Assembly (NCBI GenBank): GCA_014084085.1
Contig: NPFB01000053.1
Location: forward strand, 157,876 to 221,875
DNA from: Hondaea fermentalgiana
Taxonomy: Eukaryota > Sar > Bigyra > Thraustochytrida > Thraustochytriidae
Direction: 5' to 3'
Length of the DNA: 64,000 nucleotides
Part shown: positions 10,334 through 20,250 of the stretch, piece after piece
Numbering within the stretch: the first letter of the stretch is position 1
Layout of the letters: the number at the start of each line of letters is the position of its first letter
Notes under the pieces: model-generated
What the model was told of the DNA's origin: nothing
Databases searched by the model: none
What the model saw: only the letters and a program-made list of their open reading frames with translations
Made by a program: the position numbers and the translations under genes

Positions 10334-11543
10334 CTCGTCGGTTTTCCACAAGGAGCGTCCGTGAGGAGTGAGCTTTTCGCTGCTGCTTTTACTGCTGTAA
10401 GAGCAAAAGGGCGAAGGCCACTCCAGAATGAGAGACGTCTCGCCAAGGCCTCGCCGGCTTTATATTTTCTGTCGCCTTTGTGCGCGTGTGTTACCTTTAG
10501 TAAGTTTTCGCTTTAGCGATGACCCGAGACCGGCGTGAGCACATGGCTTTTTTGCGTCAATCAATGTCACCTCCCCGGAACGATTCGAGACGTCCGCATT
10601 TCTTTCGAAAGCATGCGTTTTAGTAAATTTCTACCCATGGCCTCTGCAGTACGGACTGATGACGCATGATCTCGCAACTCAAGCTCGGGCCGAGCTGAAG
10701 GAGATCATGCCGAAATGTCGTGATTAGTGCGGGCAGTTGTTGTCTGACAGCATCGAAACCATTCTGAACCCTCTCCGATGGCTGTCAGTGCGCTCCTGTT
10801 TCCTCGCACTATTCCCCTCTTTGCTGCATACGCCCTCTGAAATCCCTGTCTATATCAGCTGACCGGTAGATCGCTTCTTCGTGAAAGAATGAATTACGAT
10901 GTTTGTTGTTTGGGGAGAAATCTTGTTCAATGGGTTTTTAATGGGTTGGCACTATCCTTGCAAGTTTGCGCGCAATTTAGAATTCTTATCTCAATATCGT
11001 TCAATGCCAAAGAACATTCAAACCTTTTTTTGTCAAATTCTCGCGACGAAACTTTACAAAGAAACAGTCTCCCCGCCAGATCTCCCTTCAATTTCAGTCT
11101 CGATACTTTTTTTTTTCGTATTACCGTGAAAGGCGATTTCAAGGTCTTCTTTTGTTTGAGTTTCCAGAAATTAAAATCGAGCATGCATAGGTCTGGACAA
11201 ACAAGATTGGCCGGCTGCTTTGTCAAGCCGTAAATGCTCAGCTCAACCGAGATCGATCCTGCGTCAAATGCTCGACTCGATCAAGAGTAGTATTGCGTTT
11301 TGCTTTCAGAGGGAAAAGGACGCAAGCAAGGACAAAAGAGGAAAAGAATCGGCTGACTGACGAACAGGGGTTAATAAATTGGACATCACATCACACTCTT
11401 CCTTCCCAAAGAAGACTTTTTTGTAAAAAAAACCTCGGATTCGAATCGTGTCGAAACGTAATACACATCATTCTTTATGTTTAACATGAATCAATCCACA
11501 GAGGATTGTAGAGTAAAAGTAATATACACACACGCGCAGTCAC
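10334..11543. other. AT-rich intergenic island with two hairpins
   Basis: Lies between the convergent RGS and kinase genes. Distinctly AT-richer than its neighbours, particularly 10860-11540. No supported coding sequence: a 114-codon frame at 10889-11233 is of AT-driven composition with no domain. Holds the hairpins at 10664-10710 and 10744-10788 and a segment resembling another AT-rich island at 38940-39440. Confidence 0.55.
10656..10788 (+). other. two adjacent strong hairpins, possible structured RNA
   Basis: Hairpin 1 has arms GCATGATCTC (10664-10673) and GAGATCATGC (10701-10710), with an inner stem AGCTCG/CGAGCT on a 3-nt loop. It is flanked by CTGATGA (10656-10662) and CGAAA (10711-10715). 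Hairpin 2 has arms CTGACAGC-ATCG (10744-10755) and CGATG-GCTGTCAG (10776-10788): 12 pairs with one bulged base and a loop of about 20 nt. Type and strand of any transcript are unknown. Confidence 0.5.
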
Positions 11544-14500
11544 TCACTTTCGAGGCTCGGGAGGAAAAGAGAATCCTGCGCAGAGCGCTGCCTGACGGTA
11601 AACCTGCAGCTCTGGATTCTTGAAGCAGAGACCCGGAAAGGGCTCGTCCACGCGACTGCGAAGACGACGGTGACGCCGAGCGAGATTCTGCCCAACGCCG
11701 CCGAGCCGATTCCGAGACCTTCGTGCAGCGGCATTATCCAGGTTGATATTCTGATTGACGCCATTACCCACGCCCAGGTTAGATGAAGATCCCGGACGAT
11801 CTGCGTGCAGTGGCGCAAACGAGTCCGTGAGCGCGCTGCCAGGGAAGCTTTCAAGAAGCACACTGACATCATCGTCCTGACTCGAACCAGTACGTGGCTT
11901 CGAACGGGTCTCTTGGTCCGGAGACTCCTTGGTCTCCACCATTTCTTCGAGAAGCAAGAATGCTTCGTCCTCGTCAACCAAGTCAACGGCCGATTCCAAA
12001 AGCTCGCGATCACTCTGGCTCGGGTTGCTGTTTTCCTCACGCGAGAGCGCGCTTTCAGCATCGCCAAGACTCACGCTGCTGTGTCCCGACTGCACAAAGG
12101 CGTCGGCATCGAGATCGCTGCCCATGCTAGAAGCCGGTGACTTCGAGGTGTCTCCCTGCGGACGTCCTGGAGAAGTGCGCGTCGAGGACCCAAGCGTCGA
12201 CGCACGCGACTCGAGCGTGTAGCGCTTGAGCAAAGAGGTGGGGTGAAGATCTCCCTGTTGCACCTGAACCCAATTGACTCCTTCGAAAAAGGGGTGCAGA
12301 GCGACCTCGCGCGTGGCCCCATAACCCAAACGCGCGCGAGGATCGCTGACCAGCAGACGATTCAAAAGGTCGCGCGCGTGCGGCGACATCGAGACGATCT
12401 GACCATGTACCACCTCGGGAATGGCACGCGGCTGCGCGCGCAAGATGCGCTCCTCCATGGTTGAAACGTCGCGGTCCTGGAAAGCGGGAGTGCCGACCAG
12501 GAGCTCCTGCACAACGCACCCGAGCTGCCAAAAGTCGACCATGAGACCGTGACCATCACCGCGAAGCATTTCTGGCGCCATGTAAAAGCTCGTGCCGCAA
12601 ATGGTGTACGAGCGATCATAATCAGGTCGACGCTCACAGAAACAAAGAACCTCGCTAGGATTTTCTGCGGCCAGTGCGCCGCACCCGCAGCGCCGGCTTC
12701 GTCTCTTGCTGCTCTTATTGCTTCCTGGCGAACCGACGGACGAACTCGATGCAGACCGCGGCGTATCGCTCGCAATGGAAGAGGAGGTCATGCTCTCCGG
12801 AGAAAGGTCCGAGCCGTTTGCCTCAGGAAAGGCAGCAACGTCCGTGTCCGATGAGATGCTCCCCAGCGAGAGCTCCGAGGGCCGCTTAAGAGGCATATGG
12901 CGTGGAGAAGCCCCAGCAGCTGCGACCATTTGCGCAAAATTCTGTGAGCTTTTCTTTGCATTTTTCGACGAGGACGCTTGCAAACGGGGCGAGGTGGTGC
13001 TTCGCCAAAAGGAAAAGGGGCCGCGAGACGAGCTGGCGACAGGCGTGGAGGCATCCTCGAGGACATTCTTTTTGCGCGCGCGGCGCAGGTGGATTGTGGA
13101 CAGCGAGAGAAATTTAGCAAGTCCAAAGTCGGCAAGCTTTACGTGGCCTGTGGCGGTGAGCAGAATATTCTCCGGTTTGATGTCACGATGCACGATGCCC
13201 TCCGCGTGCAAACAATGCAAGGCCGACACAAGCTCCGCAGCAACAAAGCGTACCGTGTCCTCGGGCAGGAGTTTTTTCTGCCGCAAGAGCGCCCACAAGT
13301 CGCCCGAGGGACACAGCTCGCAGGCAAAATACATGGCGCCGTTCTCGTGAAAGGAAAACAAAAGACGCGTGACAAACTTGCACTTGGCCGTGGAGGCGCG
13401 CTCGAGCACAAGTTTTTCCACCATGAGCATGTCGATGCGCGTACGATCGAGCGGAACAGCCTTGAGCGCCATTGGTGTTCCTGTATCACGGTGTTTGACC
13501 ATGAGGACGCGTCCAAAGTGGCCAGTTCCAATTTGAGCCACGGGTTTGAGGTCTGCGAGTGAGATCGGTTGGTGCAGCGCTTGCACGGCCTCGAGCAAAA
13601 GGTTCCGTTCTTTCAACGATGCGCACTGCAGCTCGTAAAAGACGCCGGAACGCGCAGCAGTAAGGTCCGAATGTTTTTGCCGATTCTCCGTGATGGAATT
13701 GCTCGTGGACATGTGCAACGCCGAGACGTTGGAGCCCAAGAGCGAGGAGGCGGATTCCGTTTTGGGCGGAAGAATGATTGAAGATGTTGAATGCACAGAG
13801 CTTTCCGAGCCCTGACGTTCGCGAGTAATGGTCACCATATCGTCAAGTGTCTCGTGCTGGTCCTGTTGCAGGCCATTGTTGCTGCCGATCCCGTCGACTT
13901 GGATTTGCTTTTGTTGCTGTGGAGCAGGAAGAGACGTGGCGCGACCCGCCACAGAGCGTGCGCGGCGAGAGCGCGACGAGTGCCGAGCGCGTGCGCGGGG
14001 TCGCGGGCGCAGAATGATGTCTTTGTCACGGAATCCCGCCTCGAGCTTCCACTCGGACATCCAAAAAACATGATCAGGAATGCGTCGTCCGTGAATCGTC
14101 CTTGCGCGGTCTTTGATCGGGGTCGACATGTCGTGCCATAGGATGAGGTCTGATTTGATGACGAGTTCCACTGCCGTGAGTTTGCTGGGCAAAAGTTTGC
14201 GACGTTGCCGGAGCTTGACGTTAAATGTCGACATGTCGCGAAGCCGTTCCAGGTGGTCGAGTTTGATGAGGCTGCCTGGTGGGGGACCGCCGCCATTTTG
14301 TTGTTGTTGCTGCTGTTGTGCTGTTAACGTTAGAACATTGGCCGGGAGCGAGCTGCCTCTTCGCAGGATGCCAGGCCCGCTCGAGAGAATACCGCCGTTG
14401 CCGCCGCCTAGGTTGCTGCTGTTGCTGCTGTTGTTGTTGATGTTACTGCTGCTGGCACTGCCCCCTTTTCGTTTGCTTTGCTTATCGTTCGCGTTGCGGA

Positions 14501-14600
14501 GCGGCTTAACCGACTCGCACTTGAGCATCGACTCGGGTCGCACTACCTTGACGTGCCCGACGATGAGCTGGCCCGGCGAGGGCCCCTTGGGTGACGACAT
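11544..14600 (-). CDS. AGC-type Ser/Thr protein kinase with PH-like domain and giant activation-loop insert
   Basis: 1018 codons from ATG 14598-14600. Residues 1-112 are disordered, with a poly-Gln run near 95-101. Residues about 115-345 resemble a PH domain split by a 115-residue Arg/Ser-rich insert. The kinase domain starts near 350: glycine loop GTGHFG (358-363), Lys380, HRDIKPEN (471-478), DFG (491-493), then about 170 mostly Ser-rich residues before CGTSFYMAPE (668-677); subdomain XI follows with a FFEGVNW segment, typical of AGC kinases. It transfers ATP phosphate to proteins. PH plus AGC kinase resembles Akt, whereas a large insert between DFG and APE is a hallmark of Greatwall/MASTL; I would not assign a subfamily. 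Glu/Asp-rich C-tail to 1018. Confidence 0.85.
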   Translation of the reverse strand: MSSPKGPSPGQLIVGHVKVVRPESMLKCESVKPLRNANDKQSKRKGGSASSSNINNNSSNSSNLGGGNGGILSSGPGILRRGSSLPANVLTLTAQQQQQQQNGGGPPPGSLIKLDHLERLRDMSTFNVKLRQRRKLLPSKLTAVELVIKSDLILWHDMSTPIKDRARTIHGRRIPDHVFWMSEWKLEAGFRDKDIILRPRPRARARHSSRSRRARSVAGRATSLPAPQQQKQIQVDGIGSNNGLQQDQHETLDDMVTITRERQGSESSVHSTSSIILPPKTESASSLLGSNVSALHMSTSNSITENRQKHSDLTAARSGVFYELQCASLKERNLLLEAVQALHQPISLADLKPVAQIGTGHFGRVLMVKHRDTGTPMALKAVPLDRTRIDMLMVEKLVLERASTAKCKFVTRLLFSFHENGAMYFACELCPSGDLWALLRQKKLLPEDTVRFVAAELVSALHCLHAEGIVHRDIKPENILLTATGHVKLADFGLAKFLSLSTIHLRRARKKNVLEDASTPVASSSRGPFSFWRSTTSPRLQASSSKNAKKSSQNFAQMVAAAGASPRHMPLKRPSELSLGSISSDTDVAAFPEANGSDLSPESMTSSSIASDTPRSASSSSVGSPGSNKSSKRRSRRCGCGALAAENPSEVLCFCERRPDYDRSYTICGTSFYMAPEMLRGDGHGLMVDFWQLGCVVQELLVGTPAFQDRDVSTMEERILRAQPRAIPEVVHGQIVSMSPHARDLLNRLLVSDPRARLGYGATREVALHPFFEGVNWVQVQQGDLHPTSLLKRYTLESRASTLGSSTRTSPGRPQGDTSKSPASSMGSDLDADAFVQSGHSSVSLGDAESALSREENSNPSQSDRELLESAVDLVDEDEAFLLLEEMVETKESPDQETRSKPRTGSSQDDDVSVLLESFPGSALTDSFAPLHADRPGSSSNLGVGNGVNQNINLDNAAARRSRNRLGGVGQNLARRHRRLRSRVDEPFPGLCFKNPELQVYRQAALCAGFSFPPEPRK

Positions 14601-15352
14601 CGTCGTCCGTTGTGAGCGGTGAGTGCCCCTCTCCCCTTCCCCCTAGGTCTCGTGGACTCGAGGTTTGCTTGCTCTACCGCGACGGCGACGCGGCCGGCGT
14701 GACCAGTTTCTGGAGCACGCAGCAGGGTATAGTAGAAAGACAGAAGGGCAGGCGCAGGGCACGCTTGTTTGTTTGTTTGCTTCCTTGCTTGTGCGCGCCG
14801 CGTCACAAGGCCTTATTGCTCCCTGCTCCTGCACTCGCTCTTGCTTTTTTCTTTCCTTTCCTTTCCGTCTCCGCCGCCGGCAGCACGGGAGAAGGCAGAA
14901 AAGGGGCTGGCTCCGCCTGCGTCCGCGTGTCTCCTTCGAGGCGCGTCCCGGAGCGGATCGAGCGGGCGAGCGCGGGTGGGCGAGCAGGCTGGGCGAGCGA
15001 GGTCTCCCTCCCCTCGCTTCGCGCGTGCTGGCGCCGGCGGCTGGCCCGGTGACTGGCTTGGCGGGGGCGTCCTCAGCGCACACGCCCTAGCTCACGCACC
15101 TGCCTCCCAAGAAACGAGAGTCTGGAAGGAAGGAAGGAAGGACGGAAAGCCCTGGAGAACAACAACCTCGCGAGGTTAGCTTGCCTGCCGCGTGCAGACC
15201 GAGCGCGCAGTTGCAGCTGCAGCGCAGTCGAGCTCCTTCGCGCCGGCTGTCTCGACGGAGAAGGAGGAGAAGAAGAAGAAGCACGAGCTCTCTGCTCTTC
15301 CCCTTTCTCTCCGGGTCTCTCTCTCTGCTTCGCGTGCTTCGCGTGCTTATTT

Positions 15353-15376
15353 GTGTATGTATGTATGTATGTATGT
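15353..15376. repeat. (GTAT)n microsatellite
   Basis: About six tetranucleotide units, uninterrupted. Confidence 0.9.
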
Positions 15377-15564
15377 GCCGCTCTTGGCCGGCGTGCACAG
15401 CCAAGCCGGCGGTGCGAGCCGCGTGCCGGCGGTGCTGACGTGCGCGAGATGCGAGATGCGGAATGGACGAATGAATGAGTGATGCGCGCGCGAGACGCGG
15501 AGAACGAAGCTGCCGCACTCGGGACGGACGGCTCGCGAGGGCTCGCTTGGATTTGATTTCTACC

Positions 15565-15586
15565 CTCGCTCGCTCGCTCGCTCGCG
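15565..15586. repeat. (GCTC)n microsatellite
   Basis: About five perfect CGCT/GCTC units. A similar run lies at 20740-20758. Confidence 0.85.
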
Positions 15587-17481
15587 TGCTCCCGGCTTGT
15601 GCTTCTTCGCTCGCTTGCTGCCGTGGGTGGGCGGCGACGGCTTCTCGCGCGCACGCGAGGCCGGGGGCCGCGCGCCTCTCGCCTCGAGGCGGAGAGCGGC
15701 GCGCTGATGAAGAAGCCTGCTTGGCCAACTGGGACGGGCGAGCTCGCTCGCGCGGAGCAGCCTGCCTCCGCGCCTCGGCGGGCGGCGCGAGGGCGGCGCG
15801 GGGCGGCGCGAGGCGGCGCCGCGGGCAGGCGCCTGAGGCAGCCTGAGCCTGGGCGGCGGCGGCGGCACGGGCCAACGCTGGCCGCAGTGCAGATCAGTCA
15901 GACAGACCCGGCCGACCTAACTATCGAGACGGATGATAAAGGCGGGTGCCACTCGCGATCGCTTCCGCCAGTGGCAGCTGCCGGGCGCGCGCGAGAGAGA
16001 CCGAGCTCGCCAGGCCACGCGCGGACGCGCGCAGGGGGCGGGCGGGCGGGCGGATAAGAGACCGAGCGGGCGGGCGCGAAGACTTGGGTATTCCTCGCGA
16101 GGCGGCGACCTGAGCGCCCGGGTTTTGAATTTGTTTTCTTTTTCTTTTCCTTTTCCTTTCTTTCTCCAAGTTCCTCCTCCTTAATTTTTTTTTCTCCCAT
16201 CGTCCACATCCATTTGTCGTCCCAAAGCAGGCACAGTCGATCAAGTAAGCAACGCGCCCCAACAAGTCGACCAAATCGTCGCTCGCAAGTGGCGAATCGC
16301 CAAGCCACCGCTCGCACTCCCTTTTTCCGACTTTCACGCCAACCTTCTCTATTCCCTTTCTTCTTTTCCCCCTTTCCGCACCGTTTTCAGGGCCTTTTTC
16401 GCGCCTTTTCGCCACTTCGCCCGCTACCGCTGTCTCTGCACTGCGGGCACCTGTGAAGTTTTCCGACTGGCCGGAGTCGGGCCGGCACCGACCATCGATC
16501 GCGCGTCGCTTCTTTGAATGTGAGTTGGCCAGAATGTGACTGACAGTGAGTTGGCGCCGACCGCGGCAACAGACCCGGCTTCTACGTTTCTTCGAGTTCG
16601 ACCGGCCGGGTTTCGAGCTTCGAGGGCGCTTTTTTTACCACCAGCGACCCTGGCGAGCGACATACGTATACATGTGCACCGGCGACCCCTGCCGTTTCGC
16701 CGCGGCCCGGTCCTCCCCCGTGCCCCGCTCCGTCCGCCGCTGCCACGTCATCCCGCCCCTCGGCAGGGGGGTGTCGCGCGAGTCTGCGCGCAGCGAGGTT
16801 CCGCCGGGGCTGGGACTCGCGCCCGGTCCGCAGTGCCGGGAAATCCCCGATGCCCTGCCGGGGAAACCGGCCTGGTCAGCGAGCCTGATCTGATCGGGAT
16901 CATCGGGCGAGCGCAAATCGCGCAAATCGCGAGCGCAGATCCCGAGCGCAGCGGCGCGTCCCAGCGGCAGGCGGCGAGCTGCGGCAGGCAGGCTGGTCTC
17001 GTCGCCGGCACCTCCGTCCTCTCGCTGCGAGCTGGCTGGTGCGTGCGAGGGAAGAAACGAGCGCGCGAGACGCAGCCAACTCACTTGCCGGGCTCCCGCG
17101 GGATACTGTTGCTTTACAAGTCGGGCGGCGCCAACGTCCAGGAGGCCGACGCGCTCTGCGAGAGGCGCGACCGAGGGCCGATGCCGACAGAGCAAGATGC
17201 CCCGGGTCCGAGACGAGCACCGGAGCCTGGATGCGGTAGTAGATGTAGATGTAGTTGTAGTAGGCATAGGTCTAGCATGTGGATGGGTGATTGATTGATT
17301 GGATTTTCAAAAATCGATCGGTCGCCAACGAAGAAGATGGCGTGCACGGACGATGATCAAGCAAGGAAGGCTATCACCCGTAGTCATCATCAGCATCATC
17401 ATCATCATTGTATAGTCATTCGTTCGTTGTTATGAAAATATCAACAGCCAGCCAGCCAGCTACCCACCAACCCACCCAGCC

Positions 17482-17521
<40 letters not shown>

Positions 17522-17522
17522 C
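17482..17522. repeat. (CAGG)n microsatellite 3' of the K+ channel gene
   Basis: Ten CAGG units, about 30 bp beyond the channel stop codon. On the gene's strand this reads (CCTG)n and would fall in the 3' UTR. Confidence 0.9.
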
Positions 17523-17553
17523 AATTTTCGACTTCTGCCGGGCCTGACCCAGT

Positions 17554-20250
17554 TTACTTGCCCAGAGGTCGAATGCGCGCCAACGAAGATCGCCGCCGCG
17601 CCGATATCAAAATGCTCCCTCGTTGCGCCTGCGAGCGCCGCCGGTGCCGCTGCACGATTCGCTCAAAGGTGGGCGAGTCCTCCTCCTCCAGATCGGACGC
17701 CGTCACCTTGATTCGCGAAGCGAACTGAGGGTCTGTTGAGGTCCTCATGCCCATTCGCGTGAAACGTTGCTCCAGGCTTTCCGCGCGAGCTTGACTTTGA
17801 GGATGCTGCTGCGGGGCAAATTGAGAGCGCCGCCGCGCAGAATCTCTGGCGCCTGGAGTCTGCGCGAGACTCTCAAGACGGCCAACCGCCTCTACGAGGG
17901 TGCCGAGTTGCTCGGCCGTGTTTGCCTCGAGCACGGCAAGACGTGTCAGCACAGGATCAGAATACTGGTGTTTGCCTCCATAGCCCTCTCGCGGTGACGA
18001 GCTAAAACTTGAATTTAGGCCTCCTGCTGCTGCCCCCATCGCCGCTGCGGCCGCCGAGGGGATGCTGCCGATAGACACCAAACTGGGGCCAGACTTTAAG
18101 GTGCCGGCAACGTCACCTCCTCGCTCGGCCTGTGGCACGGGTCCCGCGCCTTTCTGGTACATTGCCGACGAGGTCTCACCCTTGGCCGCTCGGGTGCTTT
18201 GCATACTAGTTTTCTGAAAATCAAAATCCTCGTAGGCAGCGACTGCAATACGAATCATGTTCTTGATCGTCTTGGGCTCCGAATCCGCAAACGTCTCAAA
18301 GAAGTCCGTCTTGGAAAGCGCGTACATCTCGCAGCATTCGAGCGCCCTTACGCCACAGGTGCGAGTATTCGTCACACCGAGAGCACAGAGCTCACCAAAA
18401 TGCGCGCCGCTCGAAAGAACAGCGACAACAGATCCCTTGGCGTCCACCACTTCGAGCTTTCCTGACACAAGCATGAACATTTCCTCTCCAAACTCGCCTT
18501 CGCGACATACCCATTCTCCTTCCTCTACCTTGAGCGGAAATAAGATGCGAATTAATCGTGCAAAACTCTTGGGCGACATTTGCTGGAACAGTGGGTTCTG
18601 CATCACCGTCTGATCCACTAAAAAAATGACAACCTCAGACCGCAGCGCTGGAGAAAGGTCCTCGAGAATCGTTGACTCGTTCAGAGCCGTCTTCATCTCG
18701 TAATAGTGCTTGTAGTACTTGCGCACGCGCCGCGCCAGTTGCTTTGGAAACTTGCGAATCCGCATGTACGTTTGAATGTTTTCCATTCGCTCAGTCACCA
18801 TGCGTTGATTCGCGTCCTGGTTTGTCACGATGGAAGAGAGCGTTGCAATCACGTAGGCGTAGAACCCACCTCCAAAAATCATCGTCACCAGACAATAAAG
18901 CCGCTCCGCATCCGTTTCCGGCGCAATGTCTCCGTAGCCAACCGTCGTCATCGTCGTGATCGCCCAGTACATGGCTGACACATACTGCGATGCCACCGAG
19001 TCGTCCAGGGCGCCATATGCTTGCACCCATGAATCAGAGTAGTACGTGTCGCCCAAACGCGACATAAAGGCCCATCCGCACGCGTCCAAGTGCGCAATCA
19101 GCGACGTCGTCAGGAGAATCCGCATCAGCTTGACATGGACCACGCTCAGAGTGATATCCTCCTCAAACCGCCCCAAAAGATGCGGCAGCTTTAGCAATCG
19201 AGCTAATTTAGCCAGCTTCAGAATGCGACCTACCTTGAGAATCTTGCCTGCTTTGAGCACCTTGGCTGATTGCAGATTCTCCATGGATTGCACAAATGCA
19301 TCAATCGGAAACGAGCTGACCAGGTCGATCAGAAAGTAGGTCTTAAGATAGTTCCAGGCGATTTTACGCGGCTGCATTTCCAGAGCACCGTCCTTTCGCA
19401 CAAAACCTGTCCGGAAGTTGAGGAGAATGTCTAAAAGGAAAAACACATCAATAAACTGCTCCCAGATGAACATGCCGGTGCCTGGAATGGTGTCCAGCTC
19501 GAAACCGATCCGAACCGGGGTGATGAGGGCAATGTAGATCACCAAGATCAGTGTCGCCACATCCCAAACGACGCGCACCCCTCCATCCGGTTTCAGGAGA
19601 CACAATCGCGGGCGCCTCCTTCGCCGCATCGACGCCGCGCTCGCCATATCCTCGCGGATATGAGATAGCCGGAATGCTGTCGGACTCTTCATAATAGTCG
19701 GGCGAAAAGGCGCCTTCTTGCTTGAACCGCTGTCTGGAAGATGGCTTGTGCGAATTTCTTTTGCATCGTCCTGAAGATCGGGTACCTTTTCCACTTCTTT
19801 CAATTCACTTGCCTCCTCTATGATATCGTCGCCTCCATCATCAAGAGCGAGACTATGCATAATCGATAAGCGTTTCAAAGCTGCTGGCTGAAGCAGCACA
19901 GACTGATTTCGTGATCTAGAGTTACCTCCAGGATAGCGAAGAGCTGGGTTCGAGGTCGTGTCCATGATACTACCCCTTGTACTCGCATGAGGACCCCGGG
20001 GCTGCGAAGCGTTGCTTAAAGCCTTGTTCGGCACGTCGGCAGGTCTTGTAGAATTTGCTTTACTGCTGATCGCACCGCCGCCTTCGCCTGCGCTAATTGC
20101 GTCATGTGATGGCTCTGATGGCTCGACGGAATAATCGCCATGATTCTCCTTCCTTGCCATATCATCCGCGGTTGTGTTGGCCGTCGAATCTAATGCAGCG
20201 TCACCCACTTGCTGCCGTGATGCGGCATTATCTTGCCACTCATCTTTCAT
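17554..20250 (-). CDS. voltage-gated K+ channel with cyclic-nucleotide-binding domain (EAG/CNG superfamily)
   Basis: 898 codons from ATG 20248-20250; the frame is open to 20364 but without another ATG. A Ser/Asn-rich N-terminus (about 200 residues) precedes six transmembrane segments. S4 carries Lys/Arg at every third position (KVLKAGKILKVGRILKLAK), so it is a voltage sensor. The pore has the K+ filter TVGYGD near residues 436-441. A C-linker and cyclic-nucleotide-binding domain follow (about 545-680; FMLVSGKLEVVDAKG, GAHFGELCAL), then a disordered tail. In the phosphate-binding cassette FGELCAL replaces the usual FGE-(I/L)-(A/S)-L start and the downstream Arg is in TRTCGVRA, so ligand binding is plausible but unproven. 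Acts in plasma or ciliary membrane as a tetramer. Confidence 0.92.
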   Translation of the reverse strand: MKDEWQDNAASRQQVGDAALDSTANTTADDMARKENHGDYSVEPSEPSHDAISAGEGGGAISSKANSTRPADVPNKALSNASQPRGPHASTRGSIMDTTSNPALRYPGGNSRSRNQSVLLQPAALKRLSIMHSLALDDGGDDIIEEASELKEVEKVPDLQDDAKEIRTSHLPDSGSSKKAPFRPTIMKSPTAFRLSHIREDMASAASMRRRRRPRLCLLKPDGGVRVVWDVATLILVIYIALITPVRIGFELDTIPGTGMFIWEQFIDVFFLLDILLNFRTGFVRKDGALEMQPRKIAWNYLKTYFLIDLVSSFPIDAFVQSMENLQSAKVLKAGKILKVGRILKLAKLARLLKLPHLLGRFEEDITLSVVHVKLMRILLTTSLIAHLDACGWAFMSRLGDTYYSDSWVQAYGALDDSVASQYVSAMYWAITTMTTVGYGDIAPETDAERLYCLVTMIFGGGFYAYVIATLSSIVTNQDANQRMVTERMENIQTYMRIRKFPKQLARRVRKYYKHYYEMKTALNESTILEDLSPALRSEVVIFLVDQTVMQNPLFQQMSPKSFARLIRILFPLKVEEGEWVCREGEFGEEMFMLVSGKLEVVDAKGSVVAVLSSGAHFGELCALGVTNTRTCGVRALECCEMYALSKTDFFETFADSEPKTIKNMIRIAVAAYEDFDFQKTSMQSTRAAKGETSSAMYQKGAGPVPQAERGGDVAGTLKSGPSLVSIGSIPSAAAAAMGAAAGGLNSSFSSSPREGYGGKHQYSDPVLTRLAVLEANTAEQLGTLVEAVGRLESLAQTPGARDSARRRSQFAPQQHPQSQARAESLEQRFTRMGMRTSTDPQFASRIKVTASDLEEEDSPTFERIVQRHRRRSQAQRGSILISARRRSSLARIRPLGK

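Larger units (their letters stand above)
14601..17553. other. gene-free GC-rich spacer, 3 kb
   Basis: Upstream region of the kinase gene and 3' flank of the K+ channel gene. Very GC-rich, with long open frames on several strands that have no ordered-protein character (Arg/Ala/Pro-rich, no motifs). Contains a GGAA run (15125-15145), (GTAT)n at 15353-15376, (GCTC)n at 15565-15586, a pyrimidine tract (16137-16200) and (CAGG)n at 17482-17522. Confidence 0.6.

Noticed and set aside
10656..10790. H/ACA or C/D snoRNA
   Set aside because: Two hairpins are present but no ANANNA hinge or 3' ACA at the right places, and no box C/D pair bracketed by a terminal stem.
16536..17294. 252-codon + strand open frame in the 3-kb spacer
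   Set aside because: Arg/Pro/Ala-rich, no domain, no supporting context; compatible with GC bias alone.
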